Positions 1 to 12,603 of a stretch of 64,000 bases of DNA are shown here, piece after piece. Numbering within the stretch: position 1 is the first letter of the stretch; each line of letters begins with the position of its first letter. The notes beneath the pieces are model-generated. The model was not told the DNA's origin and made no database searches. It saw only the letters and a program-made list of their open reading frames with translations. This DNA comes from Antedon mediterranea. Lineage: Eukaryota; Echinodermata; Crinoidea; Comatulida; Antedonidae. Position numbers and translations under genes: made by a program. Location: the NCBI RefSeq assembly GCF_964355755.1, contig NC_092670.1, positions 11,035,201 through 11,099,200 of the forward strand, in the 5' to 3' direction.

Positions 1-348
1 GAATATATTTAAAAAGTGTTCCTCTTTGTACCTATCCGCTTTGCCATCCCTCAACCCTAATGTTACATACAAAACACAAATTGGGGTTCTTTAAATGAGT
101 CCAAATTTTTGATTTGGACTCATTTTGATAAGTTTCTCCTTCGGAAGTAATTCCCAGGGTGCTAATTATAGTTGACTACAAAAATCATCGTGTCTATTTA
201 TTCGTTTCTGTAAACGACAAAGTATTATAGTCCTTCGGTACGTACATTTGAAATCGCCAGTTTTGCTACGCTGAAATTACTGTGTATTCGAGAACCATTT
301 GTGGGCACGACCTAGATGGTACGCGAGCGAAGCGAGCGTACCATCTAG
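1..348 (+). mobile_element. Helitron, 3' part (cut by window edge)
   Basis: The block ends in a hairpin whose arms read AGATGGTACGC and GTACCATCT, then CTAG at 345-348, followed by a host T. This is the 3' end expected of a Helitron inserted at A^T. The same sequence recurs complete at 30,436-32,025 and in reverse at 23,503-24,934, 43,425-56,646 and 59,834-61,285. The 5' part lies left of the window. No Rep/helicase coding is visible, so it is non-autonomous. Confidence 0.8.
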
Positions 349-957
349 TTTTAAAAATTTATATTATATAATATAAAAAAAATTTAATTTCAAATATTAT
401 CATTATTATTACTTACTGGTTTTAGTAGAGTTCTTTCAAGTTCTGTCTGAATGTTTGTCTTTTCTTTAATTTAAATGTACAATTACTGTATACATAAATG
501 AAGTATAATGATCCCTACATCTATATTGTTATTTAGGATGTGGATAAAGATAATTATGTTATTATGTTACTATCTAAGTGCTATTAATTTTATGATGCCG
601 TTCGATTGTGTTGATTATTATATTACTAAAAATATTACTCTAATTGAGCTCGGGTGAGGTCTCTAATTCCTATCATTACATCTGCAGCTTTATCAGTATT
701 ATGAAAACCATTTTTGCCGGCATCCAGTTCTCTTACTAAATGTGGTACTTGGGCCGGTATTATTTCTTGCTCTCATTAATGCCGGCCCGATTGAAGATTC
801 AAATAATATGTCGACCCACTCTTGGTGAAGTTGTTCCCAGAAACTCTTTACCTATTACGTAGTCCCTTCTGGAAAATTTGAATGAATGGTGTTTGCTTAT
901 TTAAAAATGGCAACAGATATACCAAATCCTTTAAAAATTATAGACAAATTTCTTTCC
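349..957. other. AT-rich stretch with no recognisable gene
   Basis: No coding frame of note. It may include the eroded upstream part of the LINE relic seen after 2,020, but I cannot align it with confidence. Confidence 0.3.
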
Positions 958-2020
958 TTAAAGGACAACTGTACCGAGGACCATATTTTAAAAACGTATT
1001 AGGGGTATACATATGATTTCAGAACCATCGCGAAATCGAGGATATCGCCGCACGCGCTCGCCGTACAGCCGTCGCCGTAAATTGCTGTGACGTCACAGGT
1101 GCATCGCATAATCTACTTAATGAGTTTTAGCTGTTGTTACCATACAATAGATAGGTACCGTCACTTCAATTGCTTATTTAACCTTTTAAATTACTTAAAT
1201 TTGCCAAAATGTTTTCCTGGTATTTTGAAGAAACACTTCAATATCCATATAGACAAAACAAACAATAAAACAATTCAACTTTTATATTTTTTACGATTTA
1301 TTTAAAAAGTGTGTTTACTAGAAATGTTCGCGCTTTGCGAGACTTGTCTATGGGACCCGAAGAGTAGCTAGTAGAAACATGACGTATGACGTTCTGGAAT
1401 CATTCAACCATATCGGACTCAAAACTTTTTCTCTGCTAGCTAGCGATTTTTGGGCCGTGTGCGAGCTTCCTCCTCCTCGTGTGTGTGACGGTGGTGTGAT
1501 CAACATTGTGTAGAGTAGTATAGTAGAGAGAGGGAACTGAAAATGCCGGCGTGTTTTGAGTCCGATATGGTTGAATGATTCCAGAACGTCATACGTCATG
1601 TTTCTACTAGCTACTCTTCGGGTCCCATAGACAAGTCTCGCAAAGCGCGAACATTTCTAGTAAACACACTTTTTAAATAAATCGTAAAAAATATAAAAGT
1701 TGAATTGTTTTATTGTTTGTTTTGTCTATCTGGATATTGAAGTGTTTCTTCAAAATACCAGGAAAACATTTTGGCAAATTTAAGTAATTTAAAAGGTTAA
1801 ATAAGCAATTGAAGTGACGGTACCTATCTATTGTATGGTAACAACAGCGAAAACTCATTAAGTAGATTATGCGATGCACCTGTGACGTCACAGCAATTTA
1901 CGGCGACGGCTGTACGGCGAGCGCGTGCGGCGATATCCTCGATTTCGCGATGGTTCTGAAATCATATGTATACCCCTAATACGTTTTTAAAATATGGTCC
2001 TCGGTACAGTTGTCCTTTAA
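958..2020. mobile_element. Long-arm palindromic MITE with TTAA target duplication
   Basis: Arms 962-1,425 and 1,553-2,016 (464 bp each) are inverted copies with only a few mismatches, around a 127-bp loop. TTAA flanks the element at 958-961 and 2,017-2,020, and the element starts AGGACAACTG and ends in the complement. TTAA duplication is known for the piggyBac and Kolobok superfamilies. The AGG end does not match the usual CCC of piggyBac, so Kolobok is the better guess. There is no transposase. It lies inside a degraded LINE. Confidence 0.88.
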
Positions 2021-2640
2021 CTAAATTATGCATTCCCAACTTTATGATTATTTGACAGTTAAGTTAAATATTCTGAATTAATATCATCAATATGATATGC
2101 AAAGGTCACTCAACTGCTCATGCTGTCTTCTTAATAATAATACTACTTCTATTGAACATAGAGCAATATTAGCGTGAAAGCTCATCTATATTGGTGTATA
2201 TATCAAATAATTATTTGATAGAGAAATTTGTTTGATGTAATTAACCATTCTATTTTAAATAAGAAAATGCGAAAATTATGGTATTAAAGGCACTCCTTTA
2301 AGCATTTGCTTCTAGAGTTAGTTGGATGGCAGAAACAATTTGGCTCTATCCAATCATTTAAATCATCGACCGAGGATATCACTTGTGGGTGTCTCCTCCC
2401 CTCAATTTTATTTTTACGTTAATGACCTGACTAATGTCAGTGAGAAGTTTAAGTGATATCCTTCGCCGACGATACTACTATTTTATTCATCTTCTTGTTG
2501 ACATTTTATTTAATACTTTTAATTATGAATTGTCTAAATTTAACGACTGGTTTCTTTAAATTCTAAATTCTTTTAAGATTTAGAAGCTCATGATGCTCTT
2601 GATTGACTAATAGAAATTCCTATGAACTTACACCAATATC
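2021..2640 (+). pseudogene. Degraded non-LTR retrotransposon reverse transcriptase (CR1/L2-like)
   Basis: Conserved reverse-transcriptase blocks can be read in order but in different frames. A KGHSTAHAV-like block is at 2,096-2,131, FDVINHSIL at 2,231-2,257, a GIKG-like block at about 2,280, YVNDLTNVSEKF at 2,415-2,450, and the catalytic FADDT block at 2,462-2,488. Stops and frame changes lie between them, so it is dead. Block order and wording fit the CR1/L2/Jockey group. The palindromic MITE at 958-2,020 lies just upstream and may split it. Confidence 0.65.
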
Positions 2641-3183
2641 AAAGAGAAGCTTAGAAACTGGACGTTGATGAAGTCAATGATGATTTAAGCATTTCTGACA
2701 AACAGATTGCATCAGACCAAAATTGGTACCCACTTTTCATCATGCCTCTCCTCAAATGGTGGCAACTGTCAAGATCTTAGTTAGGCCAGATCCTTTTTAT
2801 AATTTTTATCAACAACTAAAGGCCAACTCACACACTGCAATTCTTACCTCTTTATAATAGATAGATGGCGCTGTTGGCCTTAACAAAACCACCTGTTTGT
2901 TAAACTTCAGATGTTGCCATGACGTATGCTGTTGGGTATGTATTTTAGACAACAAACATCACAAATGAAAGAACAATAATAATATTACAAACAACACATT
3001 AAGTTCTTAACTTAACTAATTCTTCTGGTAAAAGTAAAAACTTAAAGTTACTAAATCATTTAAAATGTTGTGTTAAAAAAAGAATCTCTTGCACTATTTG
3101 CTGTGTCAGTAGTAATTTCCAATATAGATTATCTCTGAATATTTTATACAATTACTACTGTACATAGTTAAAGTTCTCCTTTT

Positions 3184-3440
3184 GGTGCTCTTTTAACCAT
3201 CATCAGTGTAATCTTATGGCTGTATTTAGTTCCCTTGAAATGATGCCACAATATATACCGTTGTCATAAGTGGCAGCTGCAATTGTACCTGGTGTAAGGT
3301 AAGGGCCATTCAGGGATAAGTGGTAACAATTTTTAAACCACCAACCAGCTTGGGAGTTTTTGGCACAGTTCTTACTAGACGTTCCATCATTGTCTCTGTC
3401 TTATGTTGAAAACGGTCTGTCCTTATGGTATGCCATAGAA
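3184..3440 (-). pseudogene. Locus A: dead last exon of a fibrinogen-domain gene
   Basis: Read on the minus strand this is homologous to the last exons at 10,045, 20,999 and 61,426. It keeps DRDND (calcium-site region), the NCAKNS..GWWF..C cysteine block and LNGPYLTPGT. It has an in-frame TAA just before DRDND, and a frame change before the final LMMVKRAP block, which is in another frame. The AG acceptor and the GTGAC exon start are gone. The homologous intron follows to 4,447. Confidence 0.8.
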
Positions 3441-4447
3441 AAAGAAAGATCAAGTTTGAGACATTTTTTAAGTTTAGGTTTTGTTTCGAACTTGGGTTTT
3501 TAGGTGTTGTTTCACACTCAGGTTTTTTAGACTCTGGTTTGAGTTTTTTTTACACTCTGGTTGGAGCACACCCAGGTTTGAGTGAATGCTTAGTTTAAAG
3601 TATTATTTTAGTATTTTTATTTAATTATTTTGTTTTTATTTCCCTCAAAGCTTTTCCAATTCCTACCACTGAATACATCCCTGATAAAATTAATTTGTAA
3701 TGCCTTCACCTGCATTTCCTGTGTACCCACTAATTCTGAGACCTTGCTTGTCTTGTTTGTTTCCATTTTGTGTTTAGTAGGACCGGTCACACACACGATA
3801 CAATTAAAATCATTTGCGTTCATTTCATAGTGGGCTTCGTAGCTTCAATATTTAGTTCGTTCCACCATTCTAGTAATGCATGCCATCAGATCTTGTGTAA
3901 TGTGTTTAAAAGTGAGTTTAGTTAGAACTGAACATTTAAAATCGTTTTTGTACCTGATTTTTTATTTCCATTTTCTATAGGATAATAAATAAGCTCTTTC
4001 GCAATTTATATTTTATTACATAACTACGATAAAGAACTTTCAAGGTCACTTCATTTTTAAAATTGAAAGAATGGATTTGCAGGCAGTATTTTAGTTTCCT
4101 CCCCTAAATTTAGCCTCAAATTATGCTAGAACGCTGCTGCGTCCGGGGACTTTAGTCCTGACTTTAGATCCTGTCACCACCAGTGCTTGGGTACAGTACA
4201 TGTCTCATGTTCTTTCCCAGCAGTCAATTTCCTTATCATTTAGCTGTGTTTAACCAGTCGTATTTCTAACATTATTTGTATTATCTTTTAAATGTGATAA
4301 TTGCAAAGGAAACCCTACACTATGTGGGTATTCATTGATTATTTTCACTACAAGGTACAAAGGGTGTATAAGGCCTTAAAAAAGTTAATTCTTTGTTTAC
4401 TTGAAATATGTTTTAAGTGTAAAAATGGATTGAAGATATACTAACCT
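3441..4447 (-). other. Locus A: intron relic, broken at the lost exon 4 boundary
   Basis: The part around 4,190-4,447 matches 23,270-23,502 plus 24,935-24,960 of locus C intron 4: the GGGTACAGTACATG stretch, TACAAAGGGTGTA, TTCTTTGTTTAC, then ATATACTAACCT. In locus C exon 4 begins right after ATACTAACCT. Here the sequence becomes unrelated at that point, so exon 4 and everything upstream is missing. 3,470-3,580 is a low-complexity run of CTCAGGTTT-like words. Confidence 0.6.
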
Positions 4448-5008
4448 AGTTAGTTTGTATTAGACTTAGCCTAGACGTTTTAGCCTTGCTGGCCTAGGAT
4501 TGTTTGGTCGTTTGTTGACATAAATAACATATTAAAATAGGTGTATTTATAAAATCCATATAAATATAACATTTAATATAATATTATTAAAAACCAAATG
4601 TTACTGTTTTAATCAATGTGAGTTAAATATAGGCCTTGGCTAGGGCTACCTTTTATTTGATTCAAATGACAGGAAGCTATTTAGATGTTATATAAAACAA
4701 ATAATGAATGTTTTATATTCATGTATTTAATTCGTCACTATGAGGAATTATAGGTTATATGCATTGATATAAATAAAGATAGTACAAATAATGGCATTTG
4801 GTGAATGATGAAAGGTTATATATCAACGAGGCAACGCCATTATTTGTACCATTACACTCATAAATTGTCATTACTGTATTTGAATAATAACATTCGTAAT
4901 GATCTTCTTATTGTATGATGCTTTGAACCCTAAGTTTTACCTAAATGTTAACTACTAAAACCATGTTAAACGTCTTTAAAATGGCTCGCATTTAAATTTC
5001 TAAATGTC
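4448..5008. other. AT-rich intergenic DNA with a short hairpin
   Basis: I see no gene. GTACAAATAATGGC near 4,788 and its complement GCCATTATTTGTAC near 4,840 form a 14-bp inverted pair about 40 bp apart, perhaps the remains of a small MITE. Confidence 0.3.
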
Positions 5009-8000
5009 AGTTATAGTACAGGAAAGATATGCTCAGAATCAGTAAAAGGTTGAAAAAATTGCAACAGAATTTTTTTCCCCACAATGCATTTCTATAAGGT
5101 CCCTATATGAACATACTAAAAGTCTAGAAAAATCCAGGTAGGGGAAATAGGTTTTTTTAAACAAAATGGCCGCCAATGGCGAAAAATGTCTAAAAATGAA
5201 CAAAAAACATGTATTTTATATCTAATTACCACTTGATAGCAGTTTTTATAATGCTTTTTATATTTCTTTAGTGTCAAACATTTAAACTGCAATATACATA
5301 TTAATTTAAATGCTATTTAGCAACAAAAACACTCATTTAAGTATCAAGATATCACCACGGTTATAATAATAGACAACGTAGTCCTATGCATTATAATGCA
5401 GGACTACGGTGTCTAATAAAACAGTTCATTTACATTTGTACTGTCACAACAATAGAATTATACAATCTTAGAATCTATTAATCCATTCATTTTCATTGTC
5501 CAGTTATCATCCTCTGTCTATAGGTAGGAATTAAGCATGTGCTGATGCCGTGGTATTCGTCACAAACAGTGGTACTGGTGGTAAATTTGTCATCAATGGA
5601 CACATCACGCCATTTGTAACTTTCCATCCCCCAGTCTGTGGGTTGAAGAGTACTTTCTATCCACTGCTGTACCACGGTAATATACACACAGGGAATGACA
5701 TTTTGCAGCATTTGTTGTAGGGGGAATAGACTTTATTTCAAGTGTTGTTTTGCTTTTTGCTACTTTCTCCCAGAACGTATTCCTCCTCCATACAGTATAG
5801 CTACCAATGCCAATTCCTCTGATGCGATGGTTTCTTTTTTTCGGAGACGTTTGGTTTTACAGAGTTTCTAAGCATACTACTGCCCAGGTTTTAAGACTTT
5901 TTAAGACTTTTTCCTATACCAAATAGATGGGATGTAGTATCATATCCCTGGATTCCATGTATAAAAAGCAAACTAATTTTTACAGAGCTTCACACCAAGG
6001 ACAGACTTTACATGCATTCACAGTGCTCCCCCATCGAGAACATACAGTATTAAATCAATGAATGAAGCAACCGTGACAGAATATAAATTTAAGAGGAAAG
6101 AACACATGGGTCAAACCAACCATATTCATCAATAAAGAAGCAGTGCACATTCCCTCACATATACTATTTCATCATCTATGTGAGACAGTCATACACAATG
6201 CATCATTTGGTCCAAAAAAAAATCTTATACTTTTCCTGCAGCCCTCTTTTACTCCATTGACTCCATACACACTGCTAGACTACTCAGAAACCTTCATCTC
6301 ACTGCCCACTGTTTGCTACATCAAACCTCTTGGCCCGAAACAGCAACATTTCAAGACACTTATTATGTACCATGTATGTTTGTTACGTTATGTGAAGGCA
6401 AAGTAAACTATTGTGTTTAATGGCTATAATTATGGGCCGTAAGTAAATTTGGTTTAGGAAAAGGTGTTGGTCTTAAAAATCATCACATCACAGTAGGAGT
6501 TGTATGTCAAATTCTGTAAACCAAACAGTTTCCAAAAAAAAGAAGAAAACATTGCATCAGGAATTTGGCATTGGTACCTTTATATTATGGAGGGAAGTCA
6601 ATGGAGACTTTATACAGCCTCTTTTCTTTGAGAAAGTTGCAAAAAGCAAATCTATTCCCTTGCTGCAAAATTTCATTTCGTGAGTCTTTATTACCAGGTA
6701 TAGCAGTGGATAGGAAATACTCTTCAACCCACAGACTAGGGATGGAAAGTATTGATGACAAATTGACTACCAGCACCAGAGAAACTATTAAAGTTGATTA
6801 GATGTACCTATAAAATTGATATTTAGGTAAAGTAAAATATAACTTTTTTTTTTTTTTTTTTTTTTTGATTGCCTGAAAGAGATAAAAAGAGTTATAAAAT
6901 TAAGAATTCTGTGGTAAATTACACGTACATTGTTAAGGATTGAAAAACGTGTAAAGAGTGTATAACATAGAGGAATTTTTTTTTCTTTCCTTATACTATT
7001 ATATATAAAATGCAATGGTAGGAGTGAGATATCAGTTGTACTGAAAGTTAGTTAATGTCAATTATAATATTGTATTGTATCATTACATTACTCATGTGCT
7101 CAATGTACTCATTGTAAACGAACATTTTATTGATGAAGAAATAAAAGTGGGTCGATCCTACATAAGACAAAAAAAAGATGTACCTATAAATAAGGTTGTA
7201 GTAAAATGAATTGCCGTTGCAGAAAATATGGTTTGGACTGCTGCTCCACTATTTTTTAAGAATGCCACGGCATCAGCACATGCTCAATTCCCCACCAATA
7301 GATGGAGGATGAGATACTGACAAGATGAAAGTGGAATTACCGCATTTATTTGAATAAATGCCCTTGGTGGTTGATTTTTAAGGAGGGTAGTGGGGGCGTG
7401 TAATCGTCGTGAGGAGTTTATTCGGAGAGGCGTATATTTTTGTGGGTGTAATGTGGGAAACGTGTATAATCAAATAAATACACCCTTTAGATATGAACAA
7501 ATACAACACCATTCAGTGAATTCTATTACAAATAGAGATGTGTTAAAATACAATATTGTGTATAATATGCATGTGGCGGGGCGTACATTCGAGGAAATAA
7601 ATTCAAAATGATGTCCGATGGGAGCGGGGGAGGGGGTGCGGTGGCGTAGGTTATTCAAAATGATGTCCTATGGAGGGGGAGGGGGGCATTTATTCGATTT
7701 TTCTAAATGTAGCGTTTATCCGAATAAATACGGTAATAGATTGTGGCGCAAGGATTTTCCCGATGAGGGGGGGGGGGAGGGGTGGAGAGCGCAGCCAGCA
7801 TCAATTGGCTGGGCCATCCATGGGAGCGCACCCAGAGGTTCCGATAATATTATACCGGTAAAGGGTAGTTTTACTCACTTTTAAAAATGAAAATCCTTGA
7901 AACAGCACTCAATGGGGTATTGTTTTATATTAGGAAATATCATCATATTGTCTACATAAAAAATAGCCAATTGTGGAGAGGGGATGGGGGGACGAACAGA

Positions 8001-8535
8001 CTCCCTCACCCTTCCCATTTGATCTCCCATCCCTATACCCCTCCCCACTGGCACCACCAATGTTGTAATATATTGTTATAACAGTACAAATGTGAATGAA
8101 CTGATTTATTAATAGACACCGTAATCCTATGTATTAAGCATAGGAAGGACTGCGTTTTATATATTATTATAACAATAGGGATATATCTAGATACTTAAAC
8201 ATTTGTTTTTCGGCCATTTTCTAATTAACAGCACTTAAAATAATGTGTTTATTGTAGGTCAGATCTTCGAAATTGTAAAGAAATATATAAACCATTGTAA
8301 AAACTGTTATAAAGTGGTAATTAGATCTATCATTTATGTTTTTTTGTCCTTTTTTAGGAATTTTCGCCATTGGCGGCCATTTTGTTTAAAAAAACCTATT
8401 TCCCCTACCTGGATTTTTCTAGACTTTTAGTATGTTCATATAGGGACCTTATAGAAATGCATTGTGGTGAAATAAATTCTGTTGTAATTTTTTCAACCAT
8501 ATTTCATAGTTTTCCTGTACTATTAATAACTTTTA
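5009..8535. mobile_element. 3.5-kb DNA transposon relic with long inverted ends
   Basis: Outer arms (about 5,009-5,465 and 8,060-8,535) are inverted copies. Landmarks are the block around ATGGCCGCCAATGGCG (5,165) against CGCCATTGGCGGCCAT (8,365), and TAGACAACGTAGTCC against the matching block near 8,110. A second inverted pair lies inside: 5,500-5,690 matches 7,265-7,315 and 6,700-6,780. Short reading frames at 5,493-5,711 (minus) and 6,565-6,801 (plus) belong to that pair. They could be transposase scraps but carry no motif I recognise. A GAATAAACG-family element is nested at 7,337-7,733. I could not define the target duplication. Confidence 0.65.
7337..7733. mobile_element. GAATAAACG-family MITE
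   Basis: The ends are inverted: ACCGCATTTATTTGAATAAA at the left, TATCCGAATAAATACGGTA at the right. Inside are scattered TTTATTCG/CGAATAAA words and G-rich runs. The same family occurs at 58,491-58,857, as a left end near 15,295, and in the arms of the 6.6-kb element near 41,100-42,100. Confidence 0.5.
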
Positions 8536-9299
8536 TATTAAGTATATCGAGACAATATTACATGTGCAAAAATATCCAGTCGTCAAAGTGTTTGGCAAAT
8601 GGTTGGAGAAATTAACAATAAGCAAAATGATCGGTTGGAGAAATGTCCAGTTGGCGAAAGGTCCAACTTTAAGAATAGCTTATAAGAGACTGAAATATCA
8701 TATAGTTCATTGAGGTTATCAATCAAAGTATTGATAGAGGGCGATGTTGCTGTATCAATGCCAATCTTTTTTTTTTTTTATTTAATTAGATTTTTGAATC
8801 CACAATTGAGAAAATATTGACTAGGCCGCCGTTTCGCAACATATGGATCGCGACCCAATGTTTGGGCCATGAGAACAAAATGATGGGTAGAACATGGATT
8901 TACCTACCAACTGGTTCTACGACGACGCTAGTTTTCTGTAGTTTGCAAAAGCGTATGTAACTTGACTGAAAAACTGTGAACTTTGATGTACCGGCAGTGG
9001 GAACTTTACAGTCCAAATGATGTTATACACTTAGCGATGTTATTCAGGCCCTAGCCAGGGGAACTTTGTATGGTTCGGGAGAACCCCTTGATGTTAGCAT
9101 TGAACGCAATTTATGCTGTCCTTAGTCTTGTGTGGTTACCGGTGGAAAATGTATGCTACAATCATTTTGTCAATTGCGAGTGCACTATTATTATCATTTC
9201 TGGCCAACTAGAGGTGCCCTTTATCATGATTTTTACGTGCGAGATTACCATTTCCAGTCATCTAGGGTTGTCATTTAACAAAATTCGCTTTGCTACAGG
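8536..9299. other. No gene seen
   Basis: AT-rich with a short direct repeat (GGTTGGAGAAAT near 8,603 and 8,633). I see no splice-flanked coding exon and no known repeat end. Confidence 0.3.
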
Positions 9300-10044
9300 C
9301 CCCACTACATGAAAAATGAAAGTTTTTCTTAAATTTACTTTCACCTTTACCTTGGAAAATACATAAACATTCATCTCGTGTTTGCTTATGATGTCACTAA
9401 TTTCTTTGATCAAAACCAATATAATAAGATATATAACACATTCATTGTAAGTTTTTATTTCATTTTTAATCATTTCAAAACAAGATTCAACACATCACTT
9501 TAAAACTGCAGCAAATATCTACTGAAAATACTCCTAAAATTATACTAATTATCATTAATGAAAATACAAGAAATACTAAAGCTATTGATTTAGGTATCAA
9601 TTTTATTTTATTGTTAATTAAAAACAAAGAATAATAATAACGTTACTTTTGAATAAATTTAAAAAATAATAAAATTAATAATTTTATGCAATCAATTATT
9701 GTAATCAAAAGTTGATATGACTATATTATTTGATATAATATTTAATAAGAATTAATAGCACATGTTCATTGTTACTATTATTATATAACTTAAAATGCTA
9801 ATAATAAAATTAATAATGATATCATAATTTTTAAAAATCACAGTTATTTGATATGAAAATATATTTGCTTTTTAATTTTTTAACACTTGGATTAAAAATT
9901 TAACTAGCTTTTGTTATAATACAATAATTATTTAATGATAAAGCTAAAATAAATAATAGCTAAAAGAAACAAAAGATGAACTAAATATTATTCTTAAATG
10001 TAATAATTCATAAGTAATATTTAATGATTACAGATTCTGATTTG
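9300..10044 (-). repeat. Locus B: 3' flank, shared with loci C and D
   Basis: This block, starting near GAAAGTTTTTCTTAAA, is homologous to 19,490-20,240 and again to 20,241-20,870. A short part matches 36,115-36,290. It is the DNA downstream of the last FReD exon and marks the segmental duplication that made the gene cluster. Confidence 0.65.
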
Positions 10045-10286
10045 TTATGGTGCTCTCTTAACCATCATCACTGTCATTTTTAAACTGATATAATTTCGTG
10101 ACCAGGAAATTCCTTTGCTATCATCTGTACCTGGTGTAAGGTAAAGCCCATTCAGGTTGGAATAATAACAGTTATTGTACCACCAACCACCTTTCCAATG
10201 CTCAGCACAGTTACTACTGCTTCTCTTATCATTGTCTCTATCATACGTTGTAAATTGTTGACCATTGTGGTATGTCAAATTATCAC
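10045..10286 (-). CDS. Locus B: last exon of a fibrinogen-domain (ficolin-like) protein
   Basis: This is the C-terminal third of a fibrinogen-related domain, a secreted ligand-binding fold found in ficolins and tachylectins. The exon starts after TTTAG with GTGATAATTTG, and its first codon is split (phase 1), as in loci C and E. It shows [14 protein letters not shown] (calcium-site region), NCAEHWKGGWWYNNC (the disulphide and WWY block), LNGLYLTPG and a final MMVKRAP before TAA. The frame is open over 242 nt. No exon 1-4 was found upstream to 18 kb, and the intron continues only to about 12.28 kb, where repeats begin. It is therefore probably an orphan exon of a broken gene, despite its intact frame. 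Confidence 0.8.
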
Positions 10287-12283
10287 CTAAACAAACAAAT
10301 TATTAGATCATCTTCAGTTTACTAATCAATCTTACTAATTAAAATTCATTTAAAAAAATAGTTTTCTTGGTATTATAAAATACAAGATATTTGATATAAA
10401 AAGGGAAAATAATAATTATACAATATACCCATATTTCATCATTTATTTTATAATTGATTTAAATTTATCTGTAAAATTGTATGCCATAAATTAAATCATA
10501 ACACAATTATATAAAATGAACTTGTTATTAACTATTCTTATATCATAGTCTATTTTAATATTATTTTATTTTATATATTTTGTTTGTCATAGAGTTAATA
10601 TACTTTAAAAGCAATGCATTTCAATAATGAAGAAAACATAAGTTACTGTATATGATACTGTACTACAGTATATACATTTTTTAAGTTTCAATTTCTTTAA
10701 CTCTATTTTATGTACCAGATTTATCTATATTTATTTTTAAATCAGAGTGGTCCTTAGTTTTTATGACTGGCTCCTTTTTAGGGACCACTGACTAATCCTA
10801 TTGAATTAGAATAGGTGATGAATGCAAAAACAAAATAACTTTAATGTGCGAGTAGACTATGTTATTGTAAGGTACAAGGAGTTTCATCCCGCACACCCCC
10901 TCATTTTTTTCCAAAATATCAATAAAATAATTCTGTAGTTACTGCAGTAATTATATTTTGTTCACTCTTTAACTTGTTTGTGCAATTATTTAGCAAGCTT
11001 GTTTGGATATTAATCATACACATATTGTTGCCTCGACTGCCTCATAAATGCCTACTATATTAAAACAAACTAAAATCAGTAAATGTAGTTACTGCAGTAA
11101 ATGCAGTATAATAATTTTAAAATTATACCTATTGAATGTCCTTTGACCTTGTGAGTTGTTGCATTACAGAATAGAAGTTGTTGTTGTACTGTGAGTGCAT
11201 TTGAACATTTTAATATAGTTAGATTTGTTTCAGGCCTATAAGAAGGAATTGCGAAGTGGGAGGGCCATCCAAAAATTTACTTTATAGAGTGTTTAGAGAG
11301 TACTTTGCATTCACCTTTGGTCTTTACATTATATGTGAGACGCGGATAATCAAAAAGTATCAAATGATTAGTATTTGTTGTTTAAACTTTTAAGTATTGT
11401 GGTCTAATTATGACATGACTGGTGAAAACATGGGGCTGCCAGTGTCACAAAGGCGTAGAATTATTTTTGCATGAGATTCACGTCAATATCATTATTAGAA
11501 TGGTTTTGTTAATTTTTTCAGATGTTTTTAGAAGCTTTTCTTTAATGTTTGTCCAATTTCTTTAAGCTTTAGTATGTTGCATAATAATGCCATTATTTTT
11601 AGTCCTACTGTATGGGCCGGCCTTGGCTATAATACCGGATGTTTATAATGTGGCGGCTTGTCAAGAAAAGCGGTCATCTACGCTTTAATATTGACCTTTG
11701 TATACAAAAAATATCGTAATTTAAGCTACATTAAGCCTAGAATAAAATTATCAAAAGACGAAAACGTCAAGTTATTCACGAAAAATTCTGTACCCGAAAA
11801 TAACGCCATTTACAGTATTCATTTGAAATCAGTTTCTTTTATTTGTAACCTAAATAATTTCCAAATATTTTGCTCAAATTCAATTTCCGTATTTTTACTT
11901 GATATTTTTTACAATACATGATTTGCAAATAGAAAAATAAATAAACAAAATACTGTTCCCATAGCTACCATGACAAACTTGGCTAAAGAGTTTCATTGGT
12001 AGGAAAACAGTAACAAGTGAACATTTACCAATTTAATTTAATACTATTACATTTTAACATGTGTTAAAATTTATTTTGCATGCTATGCTATAGTACCCTA
12101 AAATTAAGCAACCTTGGTGGTGCCAGGTGGGTGACTACGTTGGGAAGCCTAGCTCCCTCATCAGAGAATGCGAGTACTTTTTGTCAGGGAATATAATAAA
12201 CAGTTAAGAAATAGAAAAAGTTTACCAAGACTCCATGAACATACTGTCACATAGGGTCCTACTAAACACCAATGAGCACACTA
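10287..12283 (-). other. Locus B: intron relic
   Basis: It is homologous in patches to locus C intron 4 (21,250-21,960, 23,240-23,330) and to locus E intron 4 (62,230-62,830; for example GAAAACGTCAAG at 11,760 and 62,762). At 11,012-11,060 it holds one single copy of the 50-bp unit that forms a 24-copy array in locus C. No exon was found. Confidence 0.55.
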
Positions 12284-12603
12284 TCTATATATAAATTATG
12301 GTTAATTCTGACATAGGCGAGCACAATGCAAAAACTTCTCTACAAATCTCCGCCTTGGATACCTACCTTATCTATCCGAGATGTACCGCAAAACGTAGAT
12401 TTGATAACATTAGTGTGCACGCCGACGCTATTATTTCATTTTTGTCTTTTGCAACGACAAAATTTAGCGTTACCTATCGAAATTTGTGGATATCACAGGG
12501 TTATTTTCACACACTCGCGCTGTTGTTCAGCTGGCTTCCGGGGGGTCCGTCACTTCCGGCAAAATGGCCGTTGGTGGCGCCATTCGATAGATAACACTAT
12601 ATT

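Noticed and set aside
1087-1891. Two 72-codon frames (1,087-1,305 plus, 1,673-1,891 minus) with almost the same protein
   Set aside because: They are the same frame read in the two inverted arms of the palindromic MITE; no protein motif or splice context.
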